Of a stretch of DNA of 64,000 nt, positions 1 to 26,850 are shown in pieces (within the stretch, counting starts at the first letter, position 1; every line of letters starts with the position of its first letter). The stretch comes from Phoronis australis (taxonomy: Eukaryota; Phoronida; Phoronidae). Under the pieces are notes generated by a model, which was not told where the DNA came from, made no database searches, and saw nothing but the letters and a program-made list of their open reading frames with translations. The position numbers and the translations under genes are program-made. Location of the stretch: the NCBI GenBank assembly GCA_002633005.1, contig NMRA01000052.1:85583-149582 (forward strand). The letters are read 5' to 3'.

Positions 1-421
1 GATTCCCAAATATAGTTGTCTAAACTTGCCATTTTCAGTGGTCTAAAATTTCTGGGTGCGTATCAAAAAAGGACATTTTTGAGGCTCTAAAACTTAAATA
101 ACTCAAGAACCGCCCAATCGATTTAAAAAATTCAAAAAGTTATATAAATGGCATGTGTAGAGCTACCATTTAAGACTCTTTTCAAGTATTTTTGATGAAA
201 TTTGTATTTTCTTTGCTCACCCGGCGGGCCAAGTTAGGCCAGGGCCTTGCGGAACGGGTATATCTAACAACTGTGCAGTACACCAATCAAAATTTACCGG
301 TAAGAGTGTCATGACTAGTGTAGTGTAGGTTTCAAGTAGGCAGGGCCTATAAAACCATGCAAAACATAGTCTACTCCATACAGCTTATCCTTCACAGTAT
401 CGAAAGTAAGGAAATACACAT
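1..421. other. No gene seen
   Basis: AT-rich sequence without a convincing ORF, splice-flanked exon or RNA gene on either strand. Confidence 0.6.
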
Positions 422-1230
422 AGTGTACCTAATTATCGGACGGAACCTAAATATCGGACATTTCATAGAATCTTACTTGAAGCATAATCTGAGAATTAAA
501 TGACACCAATTTTTGTTCCGTTGTAATGCATTCAATGTTCGGCACCATCTCGTTTTTTACAGCGTTGCCTCGTTTTGATTTCACCGAGAGAGGGTGCAAT
601 TTAGACCCCCAAGTCGGCCTAAAATGGACGATCGCATAAATCGGTTATAAAAGTTGAAAATAAAATCTTTTTCCACAATGACACTATCTCATTGAACTGA
701 CAATATGTCACTGTTCCATTTTTTCGTTTGTTTTTAAACTCAAGTCAAACCCTGACCGCGCACGTGCGGGTGTCATATCAAGAAGCCTAAGTGATACTAA
801 AAACTGCAGTGAGTTTGCACGTGCTTTAGTCGTCTGCACTAATTCATCGAAACGACTTGGCGCCGTCATCAGATTTCATTTTATGGATTTTTTGTTGCGA
901 ATGGACCTGGGTTCTAGAAGCATATATGTCAAAACACTCGAGCTGAAACTTGGCGACAAGGTGCCCGCGGCCATTACATGGTTAGTCAGTTTTCCGCGGT
1001 GTGGCGTATGGAGAAACATGGTGTCCGATATTTAGGTTCTCCGAAGGTTTGGTTGTTGTGTTTTTTGAAGATCAGTCGAAACACAAATGTGGCTTTCAGT
1101 GACAAGATATAGTAACAGAACAATTCTGTGAAGGTAAATCTTTATTTCAGCAAAGAATTTACAACAATCCGTAGTATTGTTATTTAAATATAATGCAAAA
1201 TGTGCCAAAACGTCCGATAATTAGGTCACT
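422..1230. mobile_element. Non-autonomous inverted-repeat element with nested terminal repeats
   Basis: The ends are acctaattatcggacg (427-442) and its exact reverse complement (1211-1226). Pairing extends outward through agtg/cact with one extra base. A second pair lies inside: acctaaatatcggaca (445-460) against its exact complement at 1022-1037. The interior has no coding capacity. This looks like a MITE of about 0.8 kb. I cannot assign a superfamily or see a clear target duplication. Confidence 0.75.
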
Positions 1231-2499
1231 TGACTGTAGAAAGGAAACGTACGGAATCGCTGGCGCTGGACTTGTGCGACTGGACGCCGAAGGCTGAAAG
1301 TGAAGCCGAAGGTTCGTTCGATCGTAGTCTTTATATATGTGCGTATCTTCAAATCATCACTCGTCTGAATGCTGGTGACGTCTTAAAGTATTGTTAAACC
1401 GAAGGCAATTAATGACCAACCGATTTCCCAAGAGGAAAACCACTCACCAGTTTTCAGGCGCCATGATGTTGTTTCCTCCGTGAGACTGACACCTGTCGGT
1501 GAATTTACATACTGCAATGGTGTGCGTGACGGACTTCAGTGGCTCCTCTCAAGGCCACATGTGCGTGTACTTGGAATATGTCACCACGGAATTTGAAAAG
1601 TTCACTCAAATAATAACGCTCACGTTGATAAAAGTTTGCACTTCACTAAAACAAATTACATGTTTATAAAACAATGTAAATTTTAACAAACTTCTTTCAA
1701 CTACTGGCGATTTTATTCACCAAACAAAAAATGATTAGGCCGAGTACCATATTTCACACATTCCTCCGATTCAGTGAAACAAGTTCCAGTTAGGAGAAAA
1801 TGGATGACCGTGAGGCCAATAACCGCAAAAAATCCTTACAATGAATAAAACGTTTCACTTAAGAAAGACATAAAATATGCATCATTTGATAGCATACGGT
1901 AAGGTAAAATTCGGACAAAAATAATTGCCAGCAAAAATGACTTTTTTATTTTTTCAAGGGCTTCAAGCTTTGTTGTGAATGTCCACAGATTTTCAAAACT
2001 TTGTTTAATGGTAGTTGTGGTAGAGAACCTGAACATGGAAAATTATTTAATTTGGAGCTACATGCTTTTCTTGGAAAGCTGACGAAAAAAAATATTCCGA
2101 CTGTTGTCGGCCAGTTATATCCCGGCTAAATTGGTTGAGATTTTACGGAACGTGTTCTAACTGTTACGACCACAAGCCTGTTAGGTTTTGGAATTAAACT
2201 GTAGAAGTTTTGTCAGTTACCACTTAGCCCCTTGACATATGACAGAACTACGGGTAAATGAGTAAATCGATTTAATAATAGCACATATATACAGGCTGTA
2301 TATGGTAATCACAAAATTCAATGCTTTGACTGGCCAACATACTCAAATAGCAAATGTTGCATTTTTTAAAAGAAAAGCTATTGTCGGCATTCTTGGTGCG
2401 ATAAAATTGACAATTTTTTATTATTATGGTAGTAAGCATAGGGCAATGATTGTTGTAATGATTGTTCCACGATTGGTTCCAATTAGTCCTATGCTATTC
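1231..2499. other. Noncoding; decayed MITE remnant
   Basis: About 1555-1860 is an old copy of the long-inverted-repeat MITE seen at 34873-35226 and 62103-62518. They share the blocks actactggcga, attcctccga and gaggccaataa. I see nothing else in this stretch. Confidence 0.55.
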
Positions 2500-2755
2500 A
2501 CATGCGCGCACCCACCTAAAATATAGGGGTGCTCGAACTTTCGGAGAGCGGACCTTTTACTGGAAAAAAAATTATCGAGGACTAAAAAAAACGGGGCCAT
2601 TAACTGGGTTCAGGCTCTCGAATTGTGCGTCCTCGCCGAATTCCAGTGGACTTTTGTCTCGTTTGCTCGGACTTTTTGTTTTGTTGAGGCGGACTTTTTT
2701 GCCCAACTCGCTAAATGGGGGGCTCCTTTGAGACCCCCGAGCCTCCCCTGGGGAA
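2500..2755 (+). mobile_element. Fragment of the gcgcgc...ggaccttttact MITE family
   Basis: The order of blocks (catgcgcgcaccc, cctaaaat, ggaccttttact, attgtgc, cggacttttgtctcg) matches the reverse complement of 31681-31892 and in part 22756-23063. The short ORFs here are by-products. The ends are not clear. Confidence 0.6.
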
Positions 2756-2904
2756 TGTTCAACTACTGTTGCAACATTTCCGCTTGCTTCAAGTTAGGCA
2801 CTGTACAAAGCGCAACATAGCATGCGGTATTCTAAGACAATGGGACATTTAACCTTCATTTTTATCGGCTTCAGGTCCCCCGACCTTTCCTTGTTGACAC
2901 TGTT

Positions 2905-3081
2905 TCCTTGCCCAGAGGCACATTTAAGTTGAGGGGGGTCCAAGGGGGTCATGGCCCCCATAAAATTCTCACAGGTTCCATTTGCAGTTCGGGGGTGCTA
3001 ATGTCTGACAGGCAAAATCCTGGCTAATACTCTGCCCTGCCCCCTCCCACCCTAACTCAAAAAATCCTGGATCCACCCCTG
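2905..3081 (-). mobile_element. hAT-like MITE end
   Basis: On the minus strand it begins caggggtggatccaggattt and continues with a ttgagttaggg block. That is nearly the same terminus as the elements ending at 22756 (plus) and 30736 (minus). A CAGGGG-type terminus is usual for hAT-superfamily elements. The distal end is lost. Confidence 0.55.
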
Positions 3082-4301
3082 ATGCTTCATACTGGAATTT
3101 TTTTCTGTTCTGCCCCTTTTTCCATTTTTGCAGGACGTCATGAGAACACTGTGATTAACGAAAACACTACCACAATATTACGAAAACAACATCGTATGCA
3201 TTTATTGCACTCAGACGATTTTTACACCTTTTTGTTCTTATACACCCATTTCTCTTAAAAAGGACAGCAGTGTACAATGTTAGCTATACTTTTACATCTC
3301 CCAAATGAAGGGCACCTACGATTTTCAGCATACCGGTGATAGGGTGATTTTGCAATATGTAAGCAGTACTTTTGTAAGTTCAAGAACAAAAAAAATCATG
3401 TCACTACTAAAGCTGAAAACGTGCGAAAACTAAAAAAAGCAGCTAACATAAAAATCACATCTTATACAAGAGTCTGTCTCCGAGCTAATTCCAGACAAAT
3501 AACATTTTCAGGTAACTATTATAAAAATATAGCAATATTTTAGAAACATATTTATGTTTCCATTTCATTTCAATGTACAAAATGATTAAAATCATTTCTT
3601 AACACATAAATTTGCAACATCATTTGAAAAACGTCTCATCAAACATAACTGATTCTCAAAGACTGCAAAATGATTTGAAAGGTCACCCTAATCACAAGGG
3701 CAAAATCCAAAATCAATCTCCAAAGCAATGCAGACAAATGAGGTACATGAAATGTTCCTGACTGTTGAATGTAATCTTCTGTCCCAAAAGCCCTTGAGAA
3801 CCAGATGAACAGGATATCGTAGAAGCACTAATCATCTTGATAAGCAATGCATTTTTCTGAGTGTGTAACGATTCTGCAACAAAGCCAAAAAAAAGGAATT
3901 GGCTCTGGTGTGTTTTTTACTGAAAATTGAGTCAGTGGTGCAATACTTTTCAATGGATCACATTTTCAAATGAGGCAATTTACACGGGACAAGCAAAAAA
4001 TGTAATATTTTTACTCATCGCTTGGAAATTTACAGCTTTTCAAACCTTGCCTGTCCTTGCTTAAGTGCCTCTGTGCAACTTTTTGGGCTGAAATTGATGC
4101 GGGAGGGTATTTTTTTAAGTCAGTAAGCGAAGGTGTCAAATTGAGTCTAGATGAAGACCAGAACCAATTTTTGCTTTTTTGACTAATAAGTACCAGTTGT
4201 GAACCAGTGATGTAATTTTTCAGAGCACGAATACAGCGTACCTTGTGACCACTGGAATCGAAATCTGTGTCCCGTTGGGCAATCACCGAAGGAAGAAGAC
4301 A
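3082..4301. other. No gene seen
   Basis: AT-rich noncoding DNA downstream of ATG16L1. It may hold the far 3' UTR if the poly(A) site near 3201 is used. The only ORF of note on the minus strand (4011-4286) has no recognisable content. Confidence 0.5.
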
Positions 4302-4580
4302 ATCGGACCATAGATTATAGAAAGCAGATTCGCAACTCCGACATTTTATTGCGTACTATCCTAAAGGAGGTGCCACTCTCCTAAATTATCTGTTTCAGTT
4401 ACCGGTTAGTGTATTGTGACGACCATGATTAGCAGACGATGTACTTGCCGGAAATAAAATTTGCCAATTTGGTCAGGTGTCGCTAGTGAATAATGACACC
4501 ATTACTTCTGTAAGAGCACAGATTTCGTCCATTGAAAGTATACGGAGTTGGCAGTCCATGTACTATAGTCTATGATCGGA
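4302..4580. mobile_element. MITE with atcggaccatagattatag ends
   Basis: The left end atcggaccatagattatag (4302-4320) pairs with ctatagtctatgatcgga (4563-4580), with a few mismatches. The interior is noncoding. The same termini recur fused in the 41-bp palindrome at 50434-50474. The element lies in the region expected to be ATG16L1 3' UTR. Confidence 0.65.
4345..4350 (-). promoter_or_regulatory. Candidate poly(A) signal of ATG16L1
   Basis: The first AATAAA I find on the minus strand after the ATG16L1 stop at 5069 lies here, about 720 nt downstream. It sits inside an inverted-repeat element (4302-4580), so it may have been supplied by a transposon. Other AATAAA matches exist further on, for example near 3201-3206. 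The true cleavage site is not determinable from sequence alone. Confidence 0.35.
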
Positions 4581-5068
4581 CTAATACAACCACCTTGATA
4601 AAATAAAATCATCGAAACTCGACAATCCTGTTACAATTCACCCCATCTCTTTAAGGAAATGCACCTTCTCACCTGATCAACTAGTCTCAATTTGAAGACA
4701 AAAGCGGGCAGTACTTTTCTCCCCAAGACATGTGAACAGAGCGTAATCACATCCACCTTGATACTAGGGACAGACAGAATTACCATGTAAATGCTCGGCT
4801 TAGTGAAGACAGTTAGTCACAGGAAGGAGCTTGTGCTGGGCCAACTGGCCGTCTGCACGCAGCTAAACACAACTGCTACAATTATTCTTCATGATTTTCA
4901 TTAGTACCATTCGATCAAAATAATTACTATAATGGCAGAAAGACACCGGTATTATGTAATGGCCATTTCCATTGTTCTCTGGCTCAGCGACAACCAACGA
5001 TAAGCCAGCACCTGAATTTGCTGTATGCACACTGAACATTTGGTGTCAGGCGATATTCCATCTTTGTT

Positions 5069-19277
<14,209 letters not shown>

Positions 19278-22200
19278 TTTGCTGCAAAAATCAAACTAAC
19301 GCTTGCGGACAAACAAAACGTTTTTCCGCTCCGTGTATGACAGTACTCTAACATGACAAAAGGTAGCGCTAACGAATGCCTATTGGGCACTGGCCAATGA
19401 CATACATGTAAATACATGTAACTCACTGGCATTCATTGATTGACTTATTGATATGGCCCGAGCACAAAAATAATACACTATAATATAACGCTATACAAAG
19501 ACTGACAGAGGCAGACACGGATAAACACTAAAAGTAAAGATATCAAATAAGACCAAGGTACACATTGAAAAAACATGTGATAACATAAAATTGAGGCCAA
19601 TCTATGTTATGGATACGAAATAAGTATATGGGTGACTTATTTCCACCCCGCTTAACTTTAAATTACTAGAAATTTGTAATTCAAGTTCATTGTCGTTGTT
19701 CGTAATTTTTTTTTCTCAGTGACCTGAGTCATCGCCGCGCTCACCTACACTGGGAGTTTAAACTTGTCCATCTTTATTAAGTTGATGACTGAGAAAAAAT
19801 TGAGGTTATACTTGAATAGAAACTCGCAAAAACAGAATCACCGTTGCACTTTTATTTTAAAAACTGAGCCTCGTGTCAAATATTTGGCAGTCCTAGCCCC
19901 GGCGATCACGTGATCTGGTGTTCCTGTGCTAGTGCGGAGATAGCGGCCTTTTGACGTACTCACGCCGGCCGCCAACACCAGCACCGTGATCGACCACCAG
20001 CACCATCGTCACGGTGAACACTAGCACCATCGCTATCGTGAAAATGTATTTTGTTTTCCAATATTTTCAGTTTTCAATACTGGCTTTTCCCAACCTTTTT
20101 ATCCACCAATACCACAACCAACTGTTCCGTGGCTGCGATAGAGCTGCAATCTCAGCGTCAGGAGGTTAATTCTAGCCTGTAGTCGAGCATATAGCACAAT
20201 GCAAGCTGCAATGAGAAGATTTGGAGAAACAGTGGATGCCATTCATATAAAACAAATTGTTGCTTTCTTTGCACCAAAATGAACAGAACAAACGCCATAC
20301 AATCATCAAATCTCGGACAGTTGCTATACGCTAGGGTTCACAGTACGCATTCATCGTGACTAACCTTAGATCCTGCCGCCCATGCGTACTAGGCCTACTA
20401 CACAATTTTCTGGGATCTTGTGCGGGCCGGCACGATAAAAAGCCAACCGTGGTCTGACGTCGGCTAGAGGCGTTTGTTGCTTTACGTAACCAAATGCAAC
20501 TGAACTGGAATTTTAATAGTTACGTTGTTCCCAAAATACGTACGAGTGTTGAATCGATAAAGATCTCTGCCGATAAGGATCGGAAGTGTGTAAACAACAG
20601 TGCGGCATATTATAGTGGCATTCATGGTCGAATACAATATGGAGAATAATTCGGTCACTAGAATACAACAGCCCCAACGAAACTCCGATGTTTGGAGTAA
20701 GTCAGGTTAAAGGCACTGAATCGTAGGATTGAACCGCATGTGATACAGAGGTCAAGCAGAAATCGTTGCGTTGTGATGAGTCTGCATAACGACTGTTAAT
20801 GATACCGGCATCACAGTGTTAATAGAGGCCCACCTATAACATGGACTTTTGATCCCCATTGCAAACCATAAACAGGGTGTACTTATCTTATTGCGTGGCC
20901 GTGGTACCACAAGAAACTAAAGACGTAAAGCAAGACGAATGTTTTTCCATGGCAATGCTCTAGTGTCCGTGTTCTACCGCCGGAGGACGACAGTTAACAA
21001 GCCCGGTAAGTTGCCAGTTGCTTTGTATAATTTACTCAAAATTATTTGCTTGCAACGAATCCAATAAAGAAAAACAGAGATAAATTTCTTTAAAATGCGC
21101 GCCATTATCATCTATACATTCTAATAGACGCATTACAAATATATGATTTTTATAACACTAGGTACTTGCAAATTACAGAGTACTACACCAAGATTAGAAG
21201 CTGCATACCGTTAAAATCGAATTAGACACTTAAATCAAAACAGACCGTGCATATATTGATGTTATGAGAACAGCATCGTTTCAGACTGCAGTTTCAAGCT
21301 TTGAACCTCAGTAGGAAATGGGATTTAGAAACTTTAGAGTCGTTGCCAAAATTTCATTTTACGAACTAAAGACACGTCTACAGCCATTATGTTTTTGCTG
21401 GTAGAAAAAAACTCTTATTTATCTTCCGTATTCGTTTTGTAGATTTTAAATCTATTTTGTACCTACTGAGCCAGACACAACGTGGATCTATTTACGTGCA
21501 TGGCTATCCAGTGTGAGATTTTTTTCAAACCCAGCAAAATTTAGAAACCAATATAAATAGTAAATAGATATTGATAATTTCATTTTTATACACAGAACAT
21601 TATAGAACATTAATTTTCTCTTTATTGTAGCTAGCCCTGTACGGAAGCCTCACGAAACATCAACTACATACTAAAGGGCCAAATTCAGCAGTGAATTCTA
21701 AAAGTATCTGACTCCGAGAACTTTAAAAGCTTTAGAGACGGACTGTTTTTACGTAGTCAACCACGTTTTTGCATCTTTCTCTCTGACAATGGCTGACTGT
21801 GTAAGCTCCTAATCGGGTTTGATTTGCTTTTGCCGATATCAGTTTTTGACGTTTTGGAATGTGACGTCATTCTTGTTTTTTACCGACTTTGTACTGAGAT
21901 AAAATACCTCCGAGGTTTTCTATGCTAAACATCAGTTATTGAAAATATATTTTCTATAATAAACATATAAAAATATAAAATATTAATCGACAGAGGCAGA
22001 CGGAACAAGGCCCGCGCAGACTGCGGCTCCACAGAAACTGAATCTTACAGCCAAATGCTAATTCACGCCATACGTGTAAGCATGCAATTTCCAAGTGGTC
22101 TGAAATCAAATTAACCTAGCCCTTGAGCGCAATGTAAATTGTATCGATGTCCGATGAAACTGGATCAAAACGCCTGAGTGGGAAACAGCGTAAAGAACAA

Positions 22201-22755
22201 ACGATAACAGGAAGTGTGCTACCAAATGTCAATAGATTACAAGATAAACACATATGTCTCTGGCATCGAAATTGAAATGACAGAGTGGGGCAGTCGCAAT
22301 TTGCTTGTGGGGGGAGGAGGGCGCTTAAATGTACAAATGAGCTCACGCCTCACGGCATTCTAGCAACGGTGGAGAGCGGCTGAAATTTATGGCATCTACT
22401 CCGCTGTAAGATAATCGTGAGTTTTATAGATTTTCCATCTACCTGACTTCCTTTCCATTGTTGTTATAGGCTGAAAGCTTGGCATGCGATTATTTTTACT
22501 AAAATACTCTCCTCTTTTGCGTCTTGGGCAGAAATAAAGCATTTATATAAACCTAAGCCCTAGATCAGGTTTTGTTCAGAAAATCACCTCATTTCGAAAG
22601 AACTCCCCATGGTTGTACACATAACGTACACAGGTCTGTACTGTGACTTACAAGACTATAAACCTAAACCATATTTACATGTACATCGGGAATTAATAAG
22701 CCTCAGGGGTGCATTCGGAAACACCAAAACATTTTTACCGTCCTGTTAGCCAAAA
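19278..22755. other. Upstream region of ATG16L1; no gene seen
   Basis: The presumed promoter of the minus-strand ATG16L1 lies just above 19277. An inverted CCAAT-type element is visible near 19394-19398. Near 19975-20035 a short block repeats caccagcaccatcg with variation. I find no exon with good coding content. Confidence 0.5.
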
Positions 22756-23063
22756 CAGGGGCGGATTCAGGATTTTGAGTTAGGGAGGAACAGGGCACAG
22801 GAATAATCAGAATTTCGCCACATGCGCGCGCCCTGCCTAAAATGTAGGGATGCAGGGGTCTCGAATTTTTGGGTTTGTGGACCTTATTACTAAAAAAAAA
22901 CGGTAAACGGGTTTGTTCAAGGCCTATGCATTGTGCATTCGCCCCTCGATCCCCTTGGTGCGCGCATATGCTAGTCAGCAGTTCGCATCCCGAACTACCA
23001 AATGGTATGTGGGAGAATTTCAGGGGGGCATGGCCCCCTGCCCCCCCCCCAAATCCGCCACTG
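22756..23063 (+). mobile_element. hAT-like MITE, complete
   Basis: The left end caggggcggattcagg and the right end ccaaatccgccactg form imperfect terminal inverted repeats about 16 bp long. Both flanks carry caaaa, a possible partial target duplication. Inside are the catgcgcgcgccctgcc, ggaccttattact and gtgcattcgcccct blocks shared with 30504-30736 on the other strand. No transposase is encoded; the ORFs are incidental. Confidence 0.7.
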
Positions 23064-23584
23064 CAAAAGTACTTTCACTGGAAACAGGGTCCCTGTGTTC
23101 GAAAATGCATCTGGAAGTAGGTCGTGATTGGTGTTGCAAAATGTATTTCCAATCATCAGAGACAAGAAGACGTCTAAAACAACTTTACTGGTGGTTGAGT
23201 GTAATGAAGTCTTGTTTCTTAGCTGACACTCGCCGACACTGTTCATTTTGGGTACCCTATCAAGTCGAAGAATAAAAACTCGTGACTCCAAACTCGTGGG
23301 TGAAATCCCTGATAATAGTTAAGTAACTTCAACAGTTACAAGTTAATACTAGGTATATTGAAATTTCGTCTTAAACTTTTAAAAGTTATGCATTCAAAAG
23401 TTCCCAGCCCGAATAAAACTATGAAGTGCTCACAAGTTAAAACAATAATGCAAGTGGTCTTATATACGTTGCATCAGACGTGTACGGACAATTTTGCCGG
23501 GCCCATTGCACGAAACACCTCAAAACACTTTCTCGTTTGCTAACATAAACTTACGTGTGCACGAATTAAGACCGAGCTGGGGAG

Positions 23585-23790
23585 CTGGAGAACTAACTCA
23601 AGGGTCAAGCAGAGGGGTCCAGTGGGATTTGAACCCCCCTATGGAGTGCGCCGCCTATGTCCATAGGCAGTGCAGCACTGAAATAAGAAGGGCTATAGCC
23701 CCCCCCCCCCCCCCCCAGTCCTCTATATGGTGTGCCGCCCATGATAGGAGGCGGACACTCAGCTCATTAGGCCCCACTGCCTCCGCAAGT
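23585..23790 (-). mobile_element. tRNA-derived SINE interrupted by a small MITE
   Basis: On the minus strand an A-box-like ggcctaatgagctgagtgtc and a B-box-like gggttcaaatcccactgg are separated by an 84-bp palindromic insert (23661-23744). The order implies that the MITE jumped into the SINE head. A long poly-C run (23699-23716) lies inside the insert. Confidence 0.5.
23661..23744. mobile_element. Mini-MITE, copy 1
   Basis: An 84-bp unit bounded by ccataggcagtgcagcac and gtgtgccgcccatg. It has the central motif ggctatagcccc and a poly-C run. Two related units lie at 24409-24479 and 50656-50729. Confidence 0.6.
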
Positions 23791-24408
23791 TTCTAAGACC
23801 AAACAATCTTGTAAAATATTTTAAAGGCTGTTACATCGTGTATGCTGACTGAAGCGTTATCTACATTTATCACTCTGCCATTTATAATTTATTGGACGCC
23901 AGGTGACACACCTACCAACGGTGATCTGGAGACCGTTCCGCAACGTACGGTACCCGCGAGACTAGCTGAAGTGATCACGAGCTTTGCAAGTAATGCATGG
24001 CGATATCTGGCGTGATCTTACTTTTCTTACAAGGAACTTGCTCTGCAAAACGCAGCCCTGGTCTCGGTGACTGGTGAAAATTGTTCTCACATTTTGATAA
24101 TAAAGTGCTACATAAACAAGCTCATTGCTTTGTGAACTGCAAATGAAAACAACCAACCATTTTTCTGCGACGCTCATGGCATGGGGTGTAGATCTTATCT
24201 CGTATACACGAGGGACACAATTAGCGAACACAAATAATACAAACAAACCACCTGCATGCATGAATTTCCCGTTTCAACGCTTAATTGTCCGTGTACAGCC
24301 GTGCCAGGGTGCCAAGGGGCATGGGGTCCGCTATGACAAGGATTTCAATGAGAAAGATATGTTATCCATGGTAATGAACACCAAGAGTGTCAAAACTATA
24401 CATTTGAA

Positions 24409-24479
24409 CCATGGGCGACGCTAAAATAAGTGGGCTATAGCCACCCCCTCTCCCAGCCCCCTATGGTGCACCGCCTATG
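24409..24479. mobile_element. Mini-MITE, copy 2
   Basis: A 71-bp unit bounded by ccatgggcgacg and ggtgcaccgcctatg, with the same central gggctatagccac motif. It is too small to encode anything. Confidence 0.6.
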
Positions 24480-26654
24480 AGACCATTGGCGGAGCTGCAC
24501 TNCTTCAACAATGCTGACGTTTGCCCCAAGTCCTATATGGCCGCCGTCTTCATGGCTGTCGTGAGAAAGGTCTATGTCAATATCACAGCTTCTAAACAAA
24601 CCAGAGCTGTCATTTCAATGGCTGAACTACCATTTTCAGGACGCTATCAAAGCTACACTCATTCAAAATGCTGACTAGATTGTTCAATTTTACTGAAAGT
24701 TTTACACTTCGGCTTTCATATGGACTCAGCTCTTGTGACCAGGACATGTTGTCTTAGAGCTCCAGGAGGCAGCCGAGCTTGACACTTCCTGCCACATATG
24801 CTTGCAGAAGAAGTGTCATCGCAGTTCGCTGATGGTGTTGATGTAAATCCCTTCGGTGGAAGCCAGAGTGGCCGACACAGATTCAGTCACTTCCCCTCTG
24901 TTGAAAGCACTGACTGCAGGGAACAGATAACATCTTCATGTTGACTCACAGCCATGTTGCTTTGCCTGTACGAGAGATCCGTCTTGTGTAGTCAACGACA
25001 GTGAAAACATAGAAGGCTGGTAAAACCTGCGATGTTTCTGCCTCTATGACTAACCATCTTAGCTCTATTAGGCCCATAAACCCGGAGGCCATGGAAGTAG
25101 ACTTGGTTTTCTGCAAAAAGCCCCGCCCATCAACATAACGCATTCACGGCCACTTTTTCGAGAATAGCAATGCGTGGCGATATCAAGAACGCATTCACCT
25201 AAAAATTATGGTACTCAAAGTGATTTTGTTCCAGACGCCGACGAGCCCAGAACGAATTATCATCAGTAGTTAAACCTGACCAGAACCATCCCCAATAAAA
25301 CAGAAAAATTCAGTCACTTAGGTGTCAACTGTCACTGAATCTACTCTTATTTTGGTAATTTTAGTTATTAAAATAATAGGTTATTAGAAAGCTGAGAGAT
25401 TGACGAAAACCCCACGGCAGCCATTTTGTAAAATAAAGATGGCGTCCATAGAGGACTCTGGGGATGGAAACGTCATTTTTATGATTAATTATGCTATAAG
25501 GTTTCCAAAAATGCATAGTTTTCATATCCTCCCACTAAAAGACAACGAACGCTAAAATCTAAGCATAGGAAACATGACTAAATTGTAAATAGTTTGAAGT
25601 GTCCGTTTATTCATTAGTGAAGTGTTGTCTATTACATTTGGTCTTAAGTATTATTAATATTTTTATTGATGCTAACAGTTAATACTGTTCTGCTGGATTA
25701 CCGTTTGGTTTCTTAGATCTTCGGGAACCTCTCATCTCCTTTGATGGGATGTTGACTCTGATGAGTCGAGGGAACTATTCAGACCAGTCACTGTAATTAC
25801 GATGAACATTCCTGGATGGCTCAAGTTCTACATTTTATTATCATCATCATCGTCATCGTCATCATTATTATTAGTCCTTCTTTTGTAATTGTTGATAATA
25901 TCGTTTTCGTTATTGTTATTATGCTGATACCTTATTTCATTATCACGTGACAGGATTGATGGAAAGACAAAGGGACGAGCGTTCTTTCAGGGAGAGATTT
26001 CAGCTTGACTATTGATAAATCTGAAGGTTTGCAGAATGAAAATAAAACCAATACAGAAAAACAATAGAAAGAATGAACGATTGGCAGAAACAATGAATAC
26101 GCATGTGCGAAACGCTATTTTCTTTGAAGCAAGATTCCCGATGGAACCAGTTTCGTTCACATCTTATGGTCCCTCACGATTACAAAGCTGTCGGTGGTGG
26201 CCAATTTCTTGAGGCTGTTTCATGCCTCTGGAGTTTGTAACTATCTTACAACAACAATCTCCAAGCCCAGCCTCAAAACATACATTTATCGTTAGTTTTG
26301 AGATCAGTGCTAATAAATCATCTGTAATCTTTAATTTTATTTATTTAAGACGATGAGAAGCGGAGTCTTGTTGCGGTCTAAACCTTAGAAATAACTAATG
26401 GAAACCAACCAAATCGCGTTCCAGAACCGTTCAAGCATTCAGATATGCTCGCAACACGCTTACACTGCATTGTATAGTACAGGTATCCCACATCCATCTG
26501 ATTCAGCAAAGTCACAACTGATTCAAAACAGCGGCAGAAATAGTTTACTTAGGAGAAACGGTAAAATTCCGTTCATAAAACCATCATGGCGTTTTCTTGA
26601 GAGTTGCGAGTTTAAAGATGGTTTCTTTACTTCTCTTCTTTACACTTCACACTC
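24480..26654. other. No gene seen; includes ATC/ATT-rich low-complexity DNA
   Basis: A trinucleotide-type low-complexity tract runs from about 25833 to 25925 (atcatcatcgtc, attattatta). A single N is at 24501. Short ORFs here show no domain I recognise. Confidence 0.5.
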
Positions 26655-26850
26655 GAAGTCGAGTATTCCGACGTGGTTTTCATTCATTCCCTTGCATACA
26701 TTCATTCACGTAGTAGTAAGACCGAGCTCAGAGGAGTAGGTGACACTTTTGTGCAATTCTCGATTGTCTGCCAGTAAAGCTAGGATTCGAACCCGGGTCT
26801 CCCAAACGGGAGTCCGGAGCTCAAACCGCTAAGCCACACTCTCTCAGGGA
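26655..26850 (-). mobile_element. tRNA-derived SINE
   Basis: The minus-strand head has an A box (gtggcttagcggtttgagc) and a B box (gggttcgaatcctagc) around a strong anticodon-like hairpin. The tail carries gagctcggtcttact and then the gtgaatgaatg/gcaagggaatgaatg block. The plus-strand copy at 39779-39945 has the same head and the tail segments ctaagctcggtcttact and gcaagggagtgaatg, which defines a family. Confidence 0.75.

Noticed and set aside
22913-23275. 120-codon plus ORF and its antisense partner
   Set aside because: Lies across a hAT-like MITE with poly-C; no protein-like signature.
23699-23716. Poly-C runs (also 23039, 26901, 36438, 40819) as possible i-motif or regulatory elements
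   Set aside because: They occur inside or beside repeats and vary in length; likely slippage-prone repeat parts, and two neighbour N calls.
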